From assembly GCA_004565275.1 (NCBI GenBank), contig SDOX01000006.1, positions 1-64,000 on the forward strand: a DNA stretch of 64,000 nt, read 5' to 3'. Every line of letters begins with the position of its first letter. The stretch's first letter is position 1. Both the position numbers and the translations under genes were made by a program. Shown piece after piece: positions 34,101 to 44,863 of the stretch. Under the pieces are notes generated by a model. That model was not told where the DNA came from, did no database searches, and saw only the letters and a program-made list of their open reading frames with translations. Source of the DNA: Nannochloropsis salina CCMP1776 (Eukaryota > Sar > Eustigmatophyceae > Eustigmatales > Monodopsidaceae).

Positions 34101-35235
34101 TTATGCTCCCATACATTCGGGCCGTCTCATCGTAACCTCTTGCGGCACAGGCGGCATCTCCTCCGTAACCGTCCTCTCCTCAATATGCGCCGGGTATCTG
34201 GAGGGGACCCAACCCAAGGTAGGGAAGCCATTCTCCGCATTTCCCTCCCCTCTTACCGCATCTCCCTCCCCTCTTACCGCATTTCCCTCCCCTCTTACCG
34301 CCTCCTGCCTGACATGCTCCTCGGACCCACTCCCCCACCCAGGTGTGCAACTGCGTGGGCGTGGCCCCCGACCAGGTTATGACCTGTGTCCAAGGCGGTG
34401 ACTACCGGCCCGTCTCACAAAAGGTACCGCAATCCTCCTTCCCTACACGGACCTTACCGGCGAAGCTCCTGATTGCCCCGTGCTCCTCTGATCCCCATGT
34501 CTCCTCCTGGCTTCCCCCTGATTGATCACCTCTAATCCCCCTTTCTTTTCATCCGCCCCTCCCCTTCCTTTTGGAACCATCCCCTCCCGCCTTTGCCCCT
34601 AGATGGGCGGAAGCGGCGGGGGCGTGTCCTGGGGCGGTGTGCTCGGCATTGTCACATTGGTGATCTTGGGCATGACGGCGGCGGGCTTCGTGTATTGGAA
34701 GCGGACACAGGAACAGATGCGCGAGCAAGGTACGGATGCAGGCAGTCTCTGTGTGTCCATCCCTCGGGGCCTTTGCCCCAGATTGTCCGTGGTGCTACCG
34801 TCTCGTGGTGTCTATCTTAAGCCGTTTCCCCTAACACACTCGCGAGAACATAAAACTCGGCTGACGTCACCCTGATCCTTGCCTCCCTCTTTGCCTTCCT
34901 CCCTTTCCCCTCTTCGTCATGGGCGCCAGTCCGTTCTATCTTAGCCGAGTACATGCCTCTTGAAGACGCACCAGGGGATAGTAATCCTTCCACGACGGCT
35001 GGCGGTGGGAGTGTTGATTCTTTCTCGGGTTCAAGAGCGAATAGCAGGTATTGTTTTGGTTTTACTTTCCTGTTCGAATTTCTTCTTTCTTTCTTGGAAA
35101 AGATTCTCCGGCATTTTCGCTCATCGCCATTGTCGATCCCTGTCTTCACTTTTCTTTCCTACCAGGTACTACGACCTGCAGCCTATGAAGGCTACCGGTG
35201 GAAGCGGGTCCAATGGAGACACAGCTGCCGTGTAA
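31161..35235 (+). CDS. Vacuolar sorting receptor (BP-80/VSR type)
   Basis: Fifteen exons, join(31161..31398, 31571..31646, 31805..31940, 32108..32224, 32342..32452, 32658..32813, 32956..33104, 33377..33481, 33721..33823, 33944..34052, 34151..34218, 34343..34423, 34603..34729, 34930..35047, 35166..35235), 587 residues. It is a type I receptor that carries soluble hydrolases from Golgi or endosome to the vacuole. A signal peptide ends near residue 37. A protease-associated domain follows (about 80-225, with [11 protein letters not shown] and [10 protein letters not shown]). The central Cys-rich VSR domain (about 235-475) contains [20 protein letters not shown] and [15 protein letters not shown]. 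One membrane helix lies at about 490-515, and the cytosolic tail bears the sorting motif YMPL, as plant VSRs do. The calcium-binding EGF repeats that plant VSRs carry before the helix are absent. An ATG at 31101 is a possible earlier start. Confidence 0.9.
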
Positions 35236-36019
35236 GATTCGAGACATGGAAGCGAGTGGAGGGGCACGAGAAGCGCAGCGAAGCAATTTTACTGTATAAA
35301 GCGGGGGAGAACAGCAGAGGGACAAGTCGGGGAGGAATCCGGGGATGAGCATAATAGGCGAGTGCCACGTTCACGCACAGTGGGAGGCACGGCTGTCAAA
35401 AGACTGATATGAAGGAGGAAAAGGTGGAAGTGGTGCGTGGCAAAGATGAAAAAAATCTTGAGGAAAGAGTTAACAACAATGCGCAGCAACGAAAAACGTG
35501 AAATTGACCTGTTATCGAAGCCTTTATTTTGATGATTCTTTTCCTCACCAACTGCGGCATAACTCTTATTTTTTCCCCCTCCTGGGCTTCAAAAGCGGTA
35601 TCAAATCGTCGCTGTCGAGAAGGCGGGTATATGGGGCGCTCTGAATGTCAGTCGAATGTATCCCAAGGCGTCGCCATGTCCTAGTCTCTGTCACTTTCAT
35701 CCCCCACCCCACTTACACCTCAAGGTCCTGTTCCGACTTGTCAGTGAATGTGACACGTGCCCACACTCGCCGCGATTCCTTGGATCCCTCTGCCCTCACC
35801 TCCACCACCATACCTGCAACAAAGAGCCAGCGAGGGAAAGGGAAGAGGAAAGGGGAGGAACATGAGAACGGAACGATTTAGGAGTAGGCAGAGCACAAAG
35901 ACAGATCCGATCTTGTAAGCTTATGACTCCAGCCGTTCCATCGCTACGACATCCCCATTCTACATTGATGAGGACGGTGAGCTTATCGCTTTGGCATTGC
36001 CCTTTCAGAACTGTTTCCT
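35236..36019. other. Convergent intergenic region
   Basis: About 780 bases between the 3' ends of the VSR and the DGD-motif gene. No gene, repeat or RNA recognised. Confidence 0.5.
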
Positions 36020-38114
36020 CTATACACCGGTCTTGCGATGCTTACCCGTGACCTTCCCTCCGCCCTCCACGGCTTTCTGCACGAAGCGGCCGACAAGAGG
36101 CTTGTAATCTGTAAGCTCCTTTCCCGGTCGAGCGGCACCGATGAAATTCCCTATCCCTACCCTTTCATTCGCTGGGAGTGGCACAGAAGCTAAGGACGAC
36201 GGCAGCGCGGACAGAGGACTGCGATGGAGGGGATCAGAGGAATTGAATGGACGTGGATGGAGCGCATTGGTTGTCGAAGTCCTTGTGCTGTCAGTGTGGT
36301 GACCGTGCTTGCCCGTCGAGCAGTCGCCTCCATGATCTTTAGAGGCGCAGGCAGGGAGAGAGGGCGCACGGGAAGACACAGACGATGTCGTAAAGGGATG
36401 GGATGAAGGCTTATCTGTGGCTGTTTCTGTCGCTGATACTGCAGCGTTTCCTCCTAAAGTGGTCACTTCTGCTATTGCAGCCCCTTCAAGAAGTGCCACC
36501 ATCGACGTTGATCTTGCTGCCACTGTCATTTCTGCTGTTTTTTGGGGCTGCGCCGGAAGGATCTGGGAAGGCTGGGAGTCGCCCACGTGGTTGCTCCCTC
36601 CTCCATCACCTTGCAACGTCCCCCTGTTCTCCTTATCACCTTCGCTCTGATGCCGCCGGACAGGCGACTGGCATGCCTTCTCCCGTTCCCTGTCGCATAG
36701 CGCCTTTTCCTTTTCCCTGCCTGCCTCTTTCATTTCTTGATCCTTCCTCTTCTCGATTTCCCCCTCTGCTTTACACGCTCCGTCTTCCTCCAAAAGCTCA
36801 GTCAATGCTTCCTCTGCCTCGTCAACATCCGGACTGGCATTCTCTTGACACAAAGTTTCCTCAGAAGGAGCGATCGCACAAGATGCAGGGGCGGAGGAAG
36901 CTATCGTGGTGATTGTTTCCGCTTCTATCCCTTCTGCTCTACCACACCCCACACGAGCCGAGGCGACAGAGGAGCGTGCTCCCATGGCTAGTTCCTTGAG
37001 TGCTTCGCATTCCTTCTCCTCCCTTCCACTGCTTTCGCTGCTCGGGGCCGATACAGACCGTGGGGAGGTCGGTGGCGTGGTGGGCAACGGTGCCATTAAA
37101 AAATTTCTCACCTGCGGGTTCAGAGACCAAAAAGTAACAATTTAAATCACAGGAACAACCTTCTCCCTTCCTTAAGGCTATTAAGATAGCCATTATGAAA
37201 CTGTCTAGACCCTCCCATTACTTTTCTGCCCAGCTATCCTATCAACATCTCACATCGTCTCTTTCGCTCCCTATAGTTTTTACGTCAATGTCTCGACGCG
37301 CCCCCCATCCCTCCCCCTCTGGAGGCATACAGAAGATCGACACGGTCCTACCTCCTGTAAGGGAATGTCCTCCTCATCCCCGTCCACGTACTGCACATGC
37401 GCATATTCCTGCCCGGAATGCGCCACCCAGCAGTCCGTAATATGGCCTAATGGAATGTCAAGTGCGGAGATGAGGGTGGCATGTGATAACCTTCCCTGTA
37501 CTCACAGGCCAATTGCGCTCAGAGATCAAACTTCCTCTTCGCGGCGACATTTGCGAGGTAAGCACTGCTACATCCCTTCGTATGCATCATTTGCTCAAAC
37601 GCACCTAAAAAGCTACCATGCATTCCGAAGTCTTTGCGGACAGAGAGCTTGCGATAGTGCTTGTTGATAGCCTGAAGTTTCCGATGCGTTTTAAATGGCA
37701 AACATGATCAGACAGAAGGGGAGCATGGAAGGATGACAGGTGTTTACAAAGAATAAATACACATTGGAGTGGGAGCACATGAAAATATGGGATCGACATC
37801 GTGTTTGAGCTGATATGACTTTCACATGGCCCGAACGTGAGGGATCTTCCCAAAACATTAAAGAGCTATCAACAATGCTGATGTACGCTTCTCTCCCTCC
37901 CTACCTTCACCCTGCGCTTCTCCGTGTTGGTGGCATACATTTCGCTCCAGTAAAGTCTTTGCACTGTTGATGTAAAAATGGTGAGGAAGGAACAAGCAAT
38001 TTAGGCGACAGAGCTTCAGACGAGCGATCGATGCACAGATGCAGCTTTCCAGTCATGCGAGTGGACGCGAAATGACAACATACTTTTTCCCCATGATGGG
38101 ACATGCGCCATCAT
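36020..38114 (-). CDS. Unknown protein with a small Tudor-like DGD motif and a disordered tail
   Basis: Six exons, complement(36020..37111, 37352..37408, 37506..37564, 37617..37671, 37905..37963, 38084..38114), 450 residues. I built the model from splice sites; every junction keeps phase and the short exons join into sensible sequence. The first five exons encode a compact N-terminal region of about 87 residues: LYWSEMYATNTEKRRVKAI, a basic stretch, then W-x-E-Y-A-H-V-Q-Y-VDGDEEDI. The last part (aromatic residues, V-x-Y-x-DGD-E) resembles a Tudor or chromo-barrel strand pair such as those that read histone or other methyl-lysine marks; that is inference. The last exon, 363 residues, is mostly low-complexity (Ser, Ala, Glu, Lys) with a coiled-coil-like acidic/basic patch (about residues 190-240). 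I cannot assign a function. Confidence 0.62.
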
Positions 38115-38643
38115 ATGAAAGTATCGTGCATCTGGAATATGCCAAGCCACAGCGTCCCGCAAGGAGGACGGGCGTGCCGAGGACTGTAAAGTGACTTGAA
38201 ACCAGTCGCGAGGTCAATTGTCAGTCCCTGATCTCGATGTTGAAAAGCTGGGGTTTAATTTGTGTTGATTGCTCAACTCGTGACAGCGTATCTCGCGTGT
38301 TTTCATGGAGACAATTTTCAATGCGCGTGGTTTATTATTTGATTCGCAGCGTGAAGACGGGGGCCTCACACTCCCCTCTTATCACATCCTCTCACCGCCT
38401 CCGAAGTTTCTTGCTCCTCCCCACCCCCGACACCCTCTGCTCAACAAAAGAGCTTTCTTGTGCTTCAACAACTTGTTCACGACCATTACTCTGTAGGATC
38501 ATGTATGGCTCATTCTCTGCACATGGCAAGCGTCAACCTCTCGCCCCCCCCCATTATTACCTACTGAGCAGGTGACCAGGCTAGTTGTCCTCACTTGCTT
38601 GTTTCCTCCTTCCTTTCCTCTCTTTTTTTGCAAGACAGCTATC
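38115..38643. promoter_or_regulatory. Divergent promoter region (DGD-motif gene / SYF1)
   Basis: About 530 bases between two genes transcribed apart. Only short frames, no motif or repeat seen. Confidence 0.4.
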
Positions 38644-41600
38644 ATGGCAAATGATAGAGGAGTTGTCAGCGACGAGATTCGTGCTTTGCTGGAAGATGAG
38701 CAGGATGCAGAGTTCGAGGAAGTAAGTGGGTGATAGGGATGGAGCAGATGGGAGAATTAGGTTTGTCAGGGCGACGTGCTCAGACGACAGCTCTCATTGC
38801 CTCGTGGCCATGCCTTGATAAGATACCACTCTATCGTATTGATCCTTTCTCTTGGACCCTGTCTCGCAACTTTTTCCCAGGAAATCGCCCGAAACCCTTT
38901 CTCCCTCAAAAGTTGGCTCCGATATCTAAATGCAAAAACTCAAGCCAAGCCGGTGAAACGCTATCTGATCTATGAGAGAGCTTTAAAGTTCCTTCCAGGC
39001 TCTTACAAGCTGTGGTGGGCGTATTTGCAGGTTGGTGTCACGGGGCAAGGGAGGGAAGAAGAGGAGAAGGAAGTCAATGGAACGGGAGTGCTGCACTACG
39101 GAGACGAGGGGGAGGATAATGTGATCGATGGACAGGGCTTATGCTTGGCGGGAGGAAAGTGCGGAGAGGGATGGCGTACACCGTGGTGCCCTATGGCTCA
39201 CGACTTATGGCTTTTTCCCCCCCATCCAGGAGCGGAAAGAGCAGGTGGATGGGAGAGTTCCTGTCAACCATCCTCGCTATCAGATTCTGCTGAATACCTT
39301 AGAGCGGTAAGTGGAGACGGAGAAGCAACGCATGGAGAGACAGAATGGCAAGGGAAATCGGTGAAAGGCAACAACCTGCTCTCACCTCCTTCTCCCCCAC
39401 TCTCTCGGTGCCAGGGCCCTTGTGCATCTCTCGCGCATGCCCCGCGTCTGGCTCGACTATCTGGATACTCTGGTCGACATGAAAAAGGTATGGCTGGGTC
39501 TTCCTTTCCCTCTTCTCCACCCGCCTTGCGTCTCACCTACTCCCCCCCCTGACCCCTCTCCCGGTTCCGCAGGCGACCAAGACTCGTCGCGCCTTCGACG
39601 CCGCCCTTCAGTCCCTTCCCATCACCCAGCACGAGCGAATCTGGTCTCTGTACCTTCCGTGGGCCCAAAATTTAGGCGTTAAGGAGACTGCCATTCGTGT
39701 CTTCCGGTGCGTTCTACCCTCTGCCTTCCCCCGTCTCGACCCCTCCCTCCACCTTCCCCTGCCCTTGAAATCCGTGAGAGTCGTCGCTCGAGCCGCTTGG
39801 CCTTTATCGAAGGACGGAAGCACAGCTTTCCTCACCCCTTTTCCCATCCAAACTCTCTTCTTTAGGCGATACTTGAAGTACGATCCTTCTCAACGCGAGT
39901 CCTACGTCGATTTTATGGAGAAATTGGGGGAAATGGAGGAGGCCGCTGTGCATTTGGCCATCTGTGTGAACGACGACGCCTTCTTCTCTCCGAAAGGTCC
40001 GTTTGGACGGTTAGCCTGCTGTGCGATGTTTTTGCTTATTTCCGTCTCAAGTGCCCCCACCCTTTTTTGAGCCTACGGACGTTTCCCCCCGGTTCCATGT
40101 AGATGGGCCTGTAGGCGTCAAAGTTCACTTGCCCCCTATTTTTGCCATTGAAATGCCTTTTATTCCTCTACTGCAGGCTCCTCCAAACACGCCCTCTGGA
40201 TGCGCCTCTGCGACATGTGTGCGCGCCATCCGACGGCTATCTCGCGTCGTCTCAAGGTGGACGCCATTATCCGAAGCGGCCTCGCGCGCTTCACGGACGA
40301 AACCGGGAAGCTGTGGTAGGGTTTGACTCCCTCCTCTCGGGCTCTTCCTTCTTCCCACGTTTCTTAAGCGTCATTTCATTTCTTTTCCCTCCGATATTTG
40401 ACTGATGTCTCAGGTGCAAGCTGGCAGACTACTACATCCGCCAGGGTCAGTTTGAACGGGCCCGCGACGTCTACGAGGAGGCGCTTTCCACGTGAGTGTG
40501 CTTGGTATCTCCTCTTCCCGCATGGTCCGAGCGCCTCGTCGGCTTTCCCCCGACGTCGCAATCACTGCCCTGTCCTACCAGCCGATTATCCCCCCTAACA
40601 CCAAAGTATCAACCTAACTTCGATCCCGCCACCTTCATGTGCACCCTGCTTTCCTCATTCAGCGTCCTGACAGTGCGCGACTTCACGATGGTTTTTGACG
40701 CTTACTCCCAGTGCGAAGAGTCTCTGTTGACGGCCCGCGTGGCAATGTTGGCAGAGGAAGAGGTATGGAATTAGAGTGGGCAGGAAGGAAGGAGGGAGGG
40801 AGGGCTTGGAGGAAAGAAAGGATTGAGAGGAAGCGGGTCTGACAAGAGCCTTTCGGTTTGTTTCCCGATGCCTCAGGAACCAGAGGACGAAACGGACGAT
40901 GACCTGGACGTGGAGGGCGACGACACGGATCTGCGACTGGCCCGGCTGGAGGACTTGATGGAGCGTCGGCCCATTTTGGTAAGGCGCGAGGGGGAGAGAG
41001 AGGAGGAGAGGAACGAGGAGACAGGGTTATGGGATATCGTCTGTGGTCTGAAGGTGAACGAGGCAGTGGCTTAGGCGCTAATTGAACCGACAAGGAGAGC
41101 ATGGTGGACATGTGAATGGGGAAGACTGGAAGCATGAGCCAGGCGACGTCCTTCGCGCCCCCCCCCATTCCTTACACGTTCTCCCTCCCTCTTCGTCTAC
41201 CCCTCCCCCCAACAGCTGTCCTCCGTCCTCCTCCGTCAGAACCCTCACAACGTCCACGAGTGGCACAAGCGGGCCAAACTTTTCCAAGCCCAGAACGATC
41301 CTCACAAGGTACTCGGAGGCCGTGTCGCCCCCTGCCCCGCATCTTTCCGCTCCAGTGTCCTCAGCTTTTTGCCTTGCCCTTTTCGTAGGTCATCGTCTGT
41401 TTCACCGAGGCCGTCAAGACCGTCGACCCCAAGAAGGCTTTCGGAAAGCTCTATTCCCTCTGGACCGCATTCGCCAAGTAAGCTCTTTTCCCTTGTGCTC
41501 TCTCCCTCCTGCGTCCTTTTCAAGCCCTGCTCATGTCAATCGTCCTTTCCCCCCGCAGGTACTATGAGGAGCATGACGATATTGACAACGCTCGCGTGGT

Positions 41601-44592
41601 GCTCAACAAGGCTACTTTGGTCAATTTTAAGGTACTGCCTCACTCCACCCCCCGAATCCCCGGTTTCCTCCTTCATTTCTTCCCTTAATCTCATGTCTTC
41701 ATCCGCCTCTTTCTTGCAGGGCGTGGAGGAGCTCGCTGGTGTCTACTGCACCTGGGCAGAGATGGAAATCCGGCACGAGAACTTCGAGGAGGCCTTACAG
41801 GTATGCCCGCCGCCCCTTCCACTTTTCACCTTTTCACTGCCTCCCTCATTCCATTTCATTTCTCTCTCTCTCTCTTCTTCAGGTGATGCAACACGCCGTC
41901 ACTGAGCCGTCTCAGGCCATCCAACGCCGGCGGCAGACCGAGGCTCAGGGCCGCGCGTTGGGAGGCGGGAAGAAGGGGGGCGAGGAGCGGGCAGAGATGA
42001 TTGCAAGCATCCCTGTGCAGGTAGAAGACCAGGAAATGCATTCTGGATGGAGGTTGCTTCTGTGTATTCACCGGCATTGTCTCTTTCTGACTATGCCTCC
42101 CTCAATTTAGGAACGCGTGCACAAATCCACTCGCGTCTGGTCCTTGTTCTTGGACCTAGAAGAATCCCTTGGGACAGTTGCCACCACAAAGGCTGCCTAC
42201 GAACGGTGTTTGGAGCTCAAGGTATTACCATTTCTTCTTGTCTCATCGATCCATTTGTTGTGTCTTTACTAGGTGTGGATTTCTTTCGCCATTTCTGACT
42301 CGCTCCCCCTTGATTTTTAAACCGGATGTCATGCGCATCATAGACGTATATTTGACATGAACCATCCATTTCTGCGCTCATGCTTTCACCCATCCACTCC
42401 CAGGTCGCCACACCCCAAATAATCTTGAACTTTGCCTCTTTCCTGGAAGAAAATGCATACCACGAGGAGGCTTTCCGCGCCTACGAGAAGGTAGGTTTCA
42501 GCCCACCTTTCATGTCCTTCTTTTCCCACCCGCCTCACTCTACCTCCCTTTCTTATTCCTTTCCATTTTTAGGGGGTATCTGTCTTCGGTTGGCCTCATG
42601 TTAAGCCCCTGTGGTCTCTGTACCTTCAGAAATTCGTCGCCCGGTAAGTTCTATTATCGGACTGGTGTGGGAGCCTTCAAAACGCTCTCTCGGATCATTC
42701 TTTTCGTCCTGCCACCCTTTGTTCATCACCATTGGATTACACATTTTCGGATTCAGGTACGGTGGGAGCAAGCTGGAGCGGGCCCGCGATTTGTTCGAAC
42801 AGTGCCTGGAGAAGGTCCCAGCGGATGAGGCGGCCGACTTCTACATCCGGGTAAGCACCGCTATTTCCCCACTACCAGCATTCCCGATTTTTTGGTTTTT
42901 TTTCCCCATCTCCTTACCTAGTGTAGATGATCGTCAGGAGATGACACAAATTCATGCGGTGACTCCCACCGCCCTCTTTCAGTCCTGCATCGCTTACCCC
43001 ACGCTCTCCTTTCCTTCTGGTCTCAGTACGCAAAGCTGGAGGAAGAACATGGCCTCGCCCGACACGCGATGGCTATATACGATCGGGGGACCCAGGCAGT
43101 GCCCGAGGACAAGCGTTACGATTTCTTTCTGCTCTACATCAAGAAGGTATTTGTAGAGAACCCCCCCCTCCTCTGAGCTTGGACACATGCACGCGCAGTG
43201 CTGGGTTCGCAAATGCGTTGGTCACATGTGTGTATGTCGCTGGCTCATCGACATGCCTTCTTCCTCGCCCTACTTATGTTCGTGCTGTCCTCCCTTCTTC
43301 TCGCCCACTTTCTCTTCTCGTTCAAGGTGGAGGCTCTCTACGGTGTCACCCGCACTCGGGAAGTATACCAGAAAGCCATCGAGGTCTTACCTGACGAGGG
43401 GGCTAAAAACATGTGCATCCAGTTTGCCGAATTGGAGCGGAAGCTTGGCGAAGTACGTTATCTCCCTTTTCCGGCACCCAGTTTCCAGCAGTTTGTCGCC
43501 TCGTCTTCGCCCTCCTCTCTTTTTGTCGTGGTCTCATTCCATTTCTTTCTACCGATTGCAGATCGACCGAGCGCGTGCTGTTTATACACATGGCGCCAAC
43601 TTTGCGGATCCACGCCGTGATCCTGGTTTTTGGAAGAAATGGCAAGATTTTGAGGTGCGTTATTCTCCTGCTTCTACTCAAGTTTCCCTCATCTAAATCT
43701 AAGCGAGTACCCGAGGGCGCGCATCGTATGTTGCAATGTAATTGTTTGCTGGTTGTCCACGCACATTCCTCGCTCCTCCTGATCGTCCATATCTCCCCTT
43801 TAAATTACTGGCCACTCCCGTTTCAGGTCAATCATGGAAATGAGGAGACATTCCGGGACATGCTGCGTGTGAAGCGGACTGTACAGACCGCCTTTTCACA
43901 GGTAGCAGGGCAAGGAGTTGGTAGATGTGGGGGAACTAAAGGAAACTCGACCGCAAGGATCAGAGAGCAAAATACCTTCACTGGCAAGAGGATCTCAGTG
44001 CTTCTCTTCCTTTGCCCACTATGAATATGTTCTTCCTATCTTTTTGATTCTTTTGCAGGTTAATTACATGGCAGATGACGCTATGGCCATGGTGCAAGCG
44101 AAGGAGGGTGGGGGGGAGGAAAAAGACGAGGCGACCGCTGACGCTGAGACCCTGGCTCGAGAAGTTGCCAAGGCGGAGGAGAAGGCGAAAAGGGCTCAAG
44201 CTGCACGGGTCATGGCAGGAGGAGCGGGTGGTGTCAAAAGGAAGGGAGGTAGCGAGAGGGAGGAGCTGGAAGCGGTGGAGAGACAGGCCAAGAGGCTTCA
44301 GGCAGTGACAGCAGCGGCTGTTGCAGCATTGGAACGGAATGAAGAGGAGATAGACATTGACGACATGGAGGAGGAGGGGGAGGAGGGAGACAGGAGACAG
44401 GAGGGAGGGGAGGAAAAGGAGATCCACATCCACATTGAGGGGGACACCGAAATGCAGGTGAAGGCCAAGCCTGTTCCGGCTGCAGTGTTTGCAAGGGCAG
44501 GGCTTGAGGAGAACGCGAAAGATGGAGAGGAAGGGAATGGGGGAAGTATGGGAGCTCTGGAACGCCTGAAGAAAGCCGGAGGCCAAAGATAG
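38644..44592 (+). CDS. SYF1: Pre-mRNA splicing factor SYF1 (XAB2)
   Basis: Twenty-four exons, join(38644..38721, 38881..39030, 39230..39306, 39415..39487, 39573..39706, 39866..39996, 40177..40315, 40414..40491, 40663..40762, 40877..40978, 41216..41308, 41389..41477, 41559..41631, 41720..41800, 41883..42020, 42111..42221, 42404..42490, 42573..42643, 42757..42850, 43027..43146, 43327..43452, 43562..43654, 43827..43901, 44059..44592), 948 residues. SYF1 is a helical-repeat scaffold of the Prp19-associated (NTC) complex in the activated spliceosome; its animal form also acts in transcription-coupled repair. Residues about 27-790 are HAT half-TPR repeats with W-x-x-Y and E-R-A-L/R signatures (SLKSWLRYL, RVWLDYLD, DPGFWKKW). 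The near-C-terminal VNYMADD matches the family end. The tail (about 780-948) is Glu/Lys/Ala-rich. It is the most intron-dense gene in the window, and its own product serves splicing. Confidence 0.93.
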
Positions 44593-44624
44593 CTGCTTAA
44601 AACTTGTCTTCTAAGCTCAATTTT

Positions 44625-44630
44625 AATAAA
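44625..44630 (+). terminator. Possible poly(A) signal AATAAA of SYF1
   Basis: AATAAA lies 33 bases past the SYF1 stop in the short convergent gap before the NRAP stop. The position fits a poly(A) signal, but use of this exact hexamer in the lineage is not shown here. Confidence 0.35.
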
Positions 44631-44863
44631 GCGGTTAAAAGAAAGGAAACACCTTCCATGTGGAAATAGTTTCAGAAAAGTGAACATTCTTCCGCTGTCT
44701 ACTTTATTTCCAGCTATGCTTCAGCTTATTAGGAATTCGCATTCCTGATGTTCACATCCTTTTTCGTATTCAAACATACATCGTGTCTGCTCCGTGGCAC
44801 GAGCGCCATTTTCTTATACTTTCACACTTATTTATCTATGCGCCTATTTAAAAATTCCCTTAT

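Noticed and set aside
37519-37701. 60-codon minus-strand frame ending AAKRKFDL
   Set aside because: It begins inside the intron just upstream of exon 3 of the DGD-motif gene, runs through that exon and on through the next intron into exon 4 in the wrong frame. The spliced model explains it better than a separate gene.
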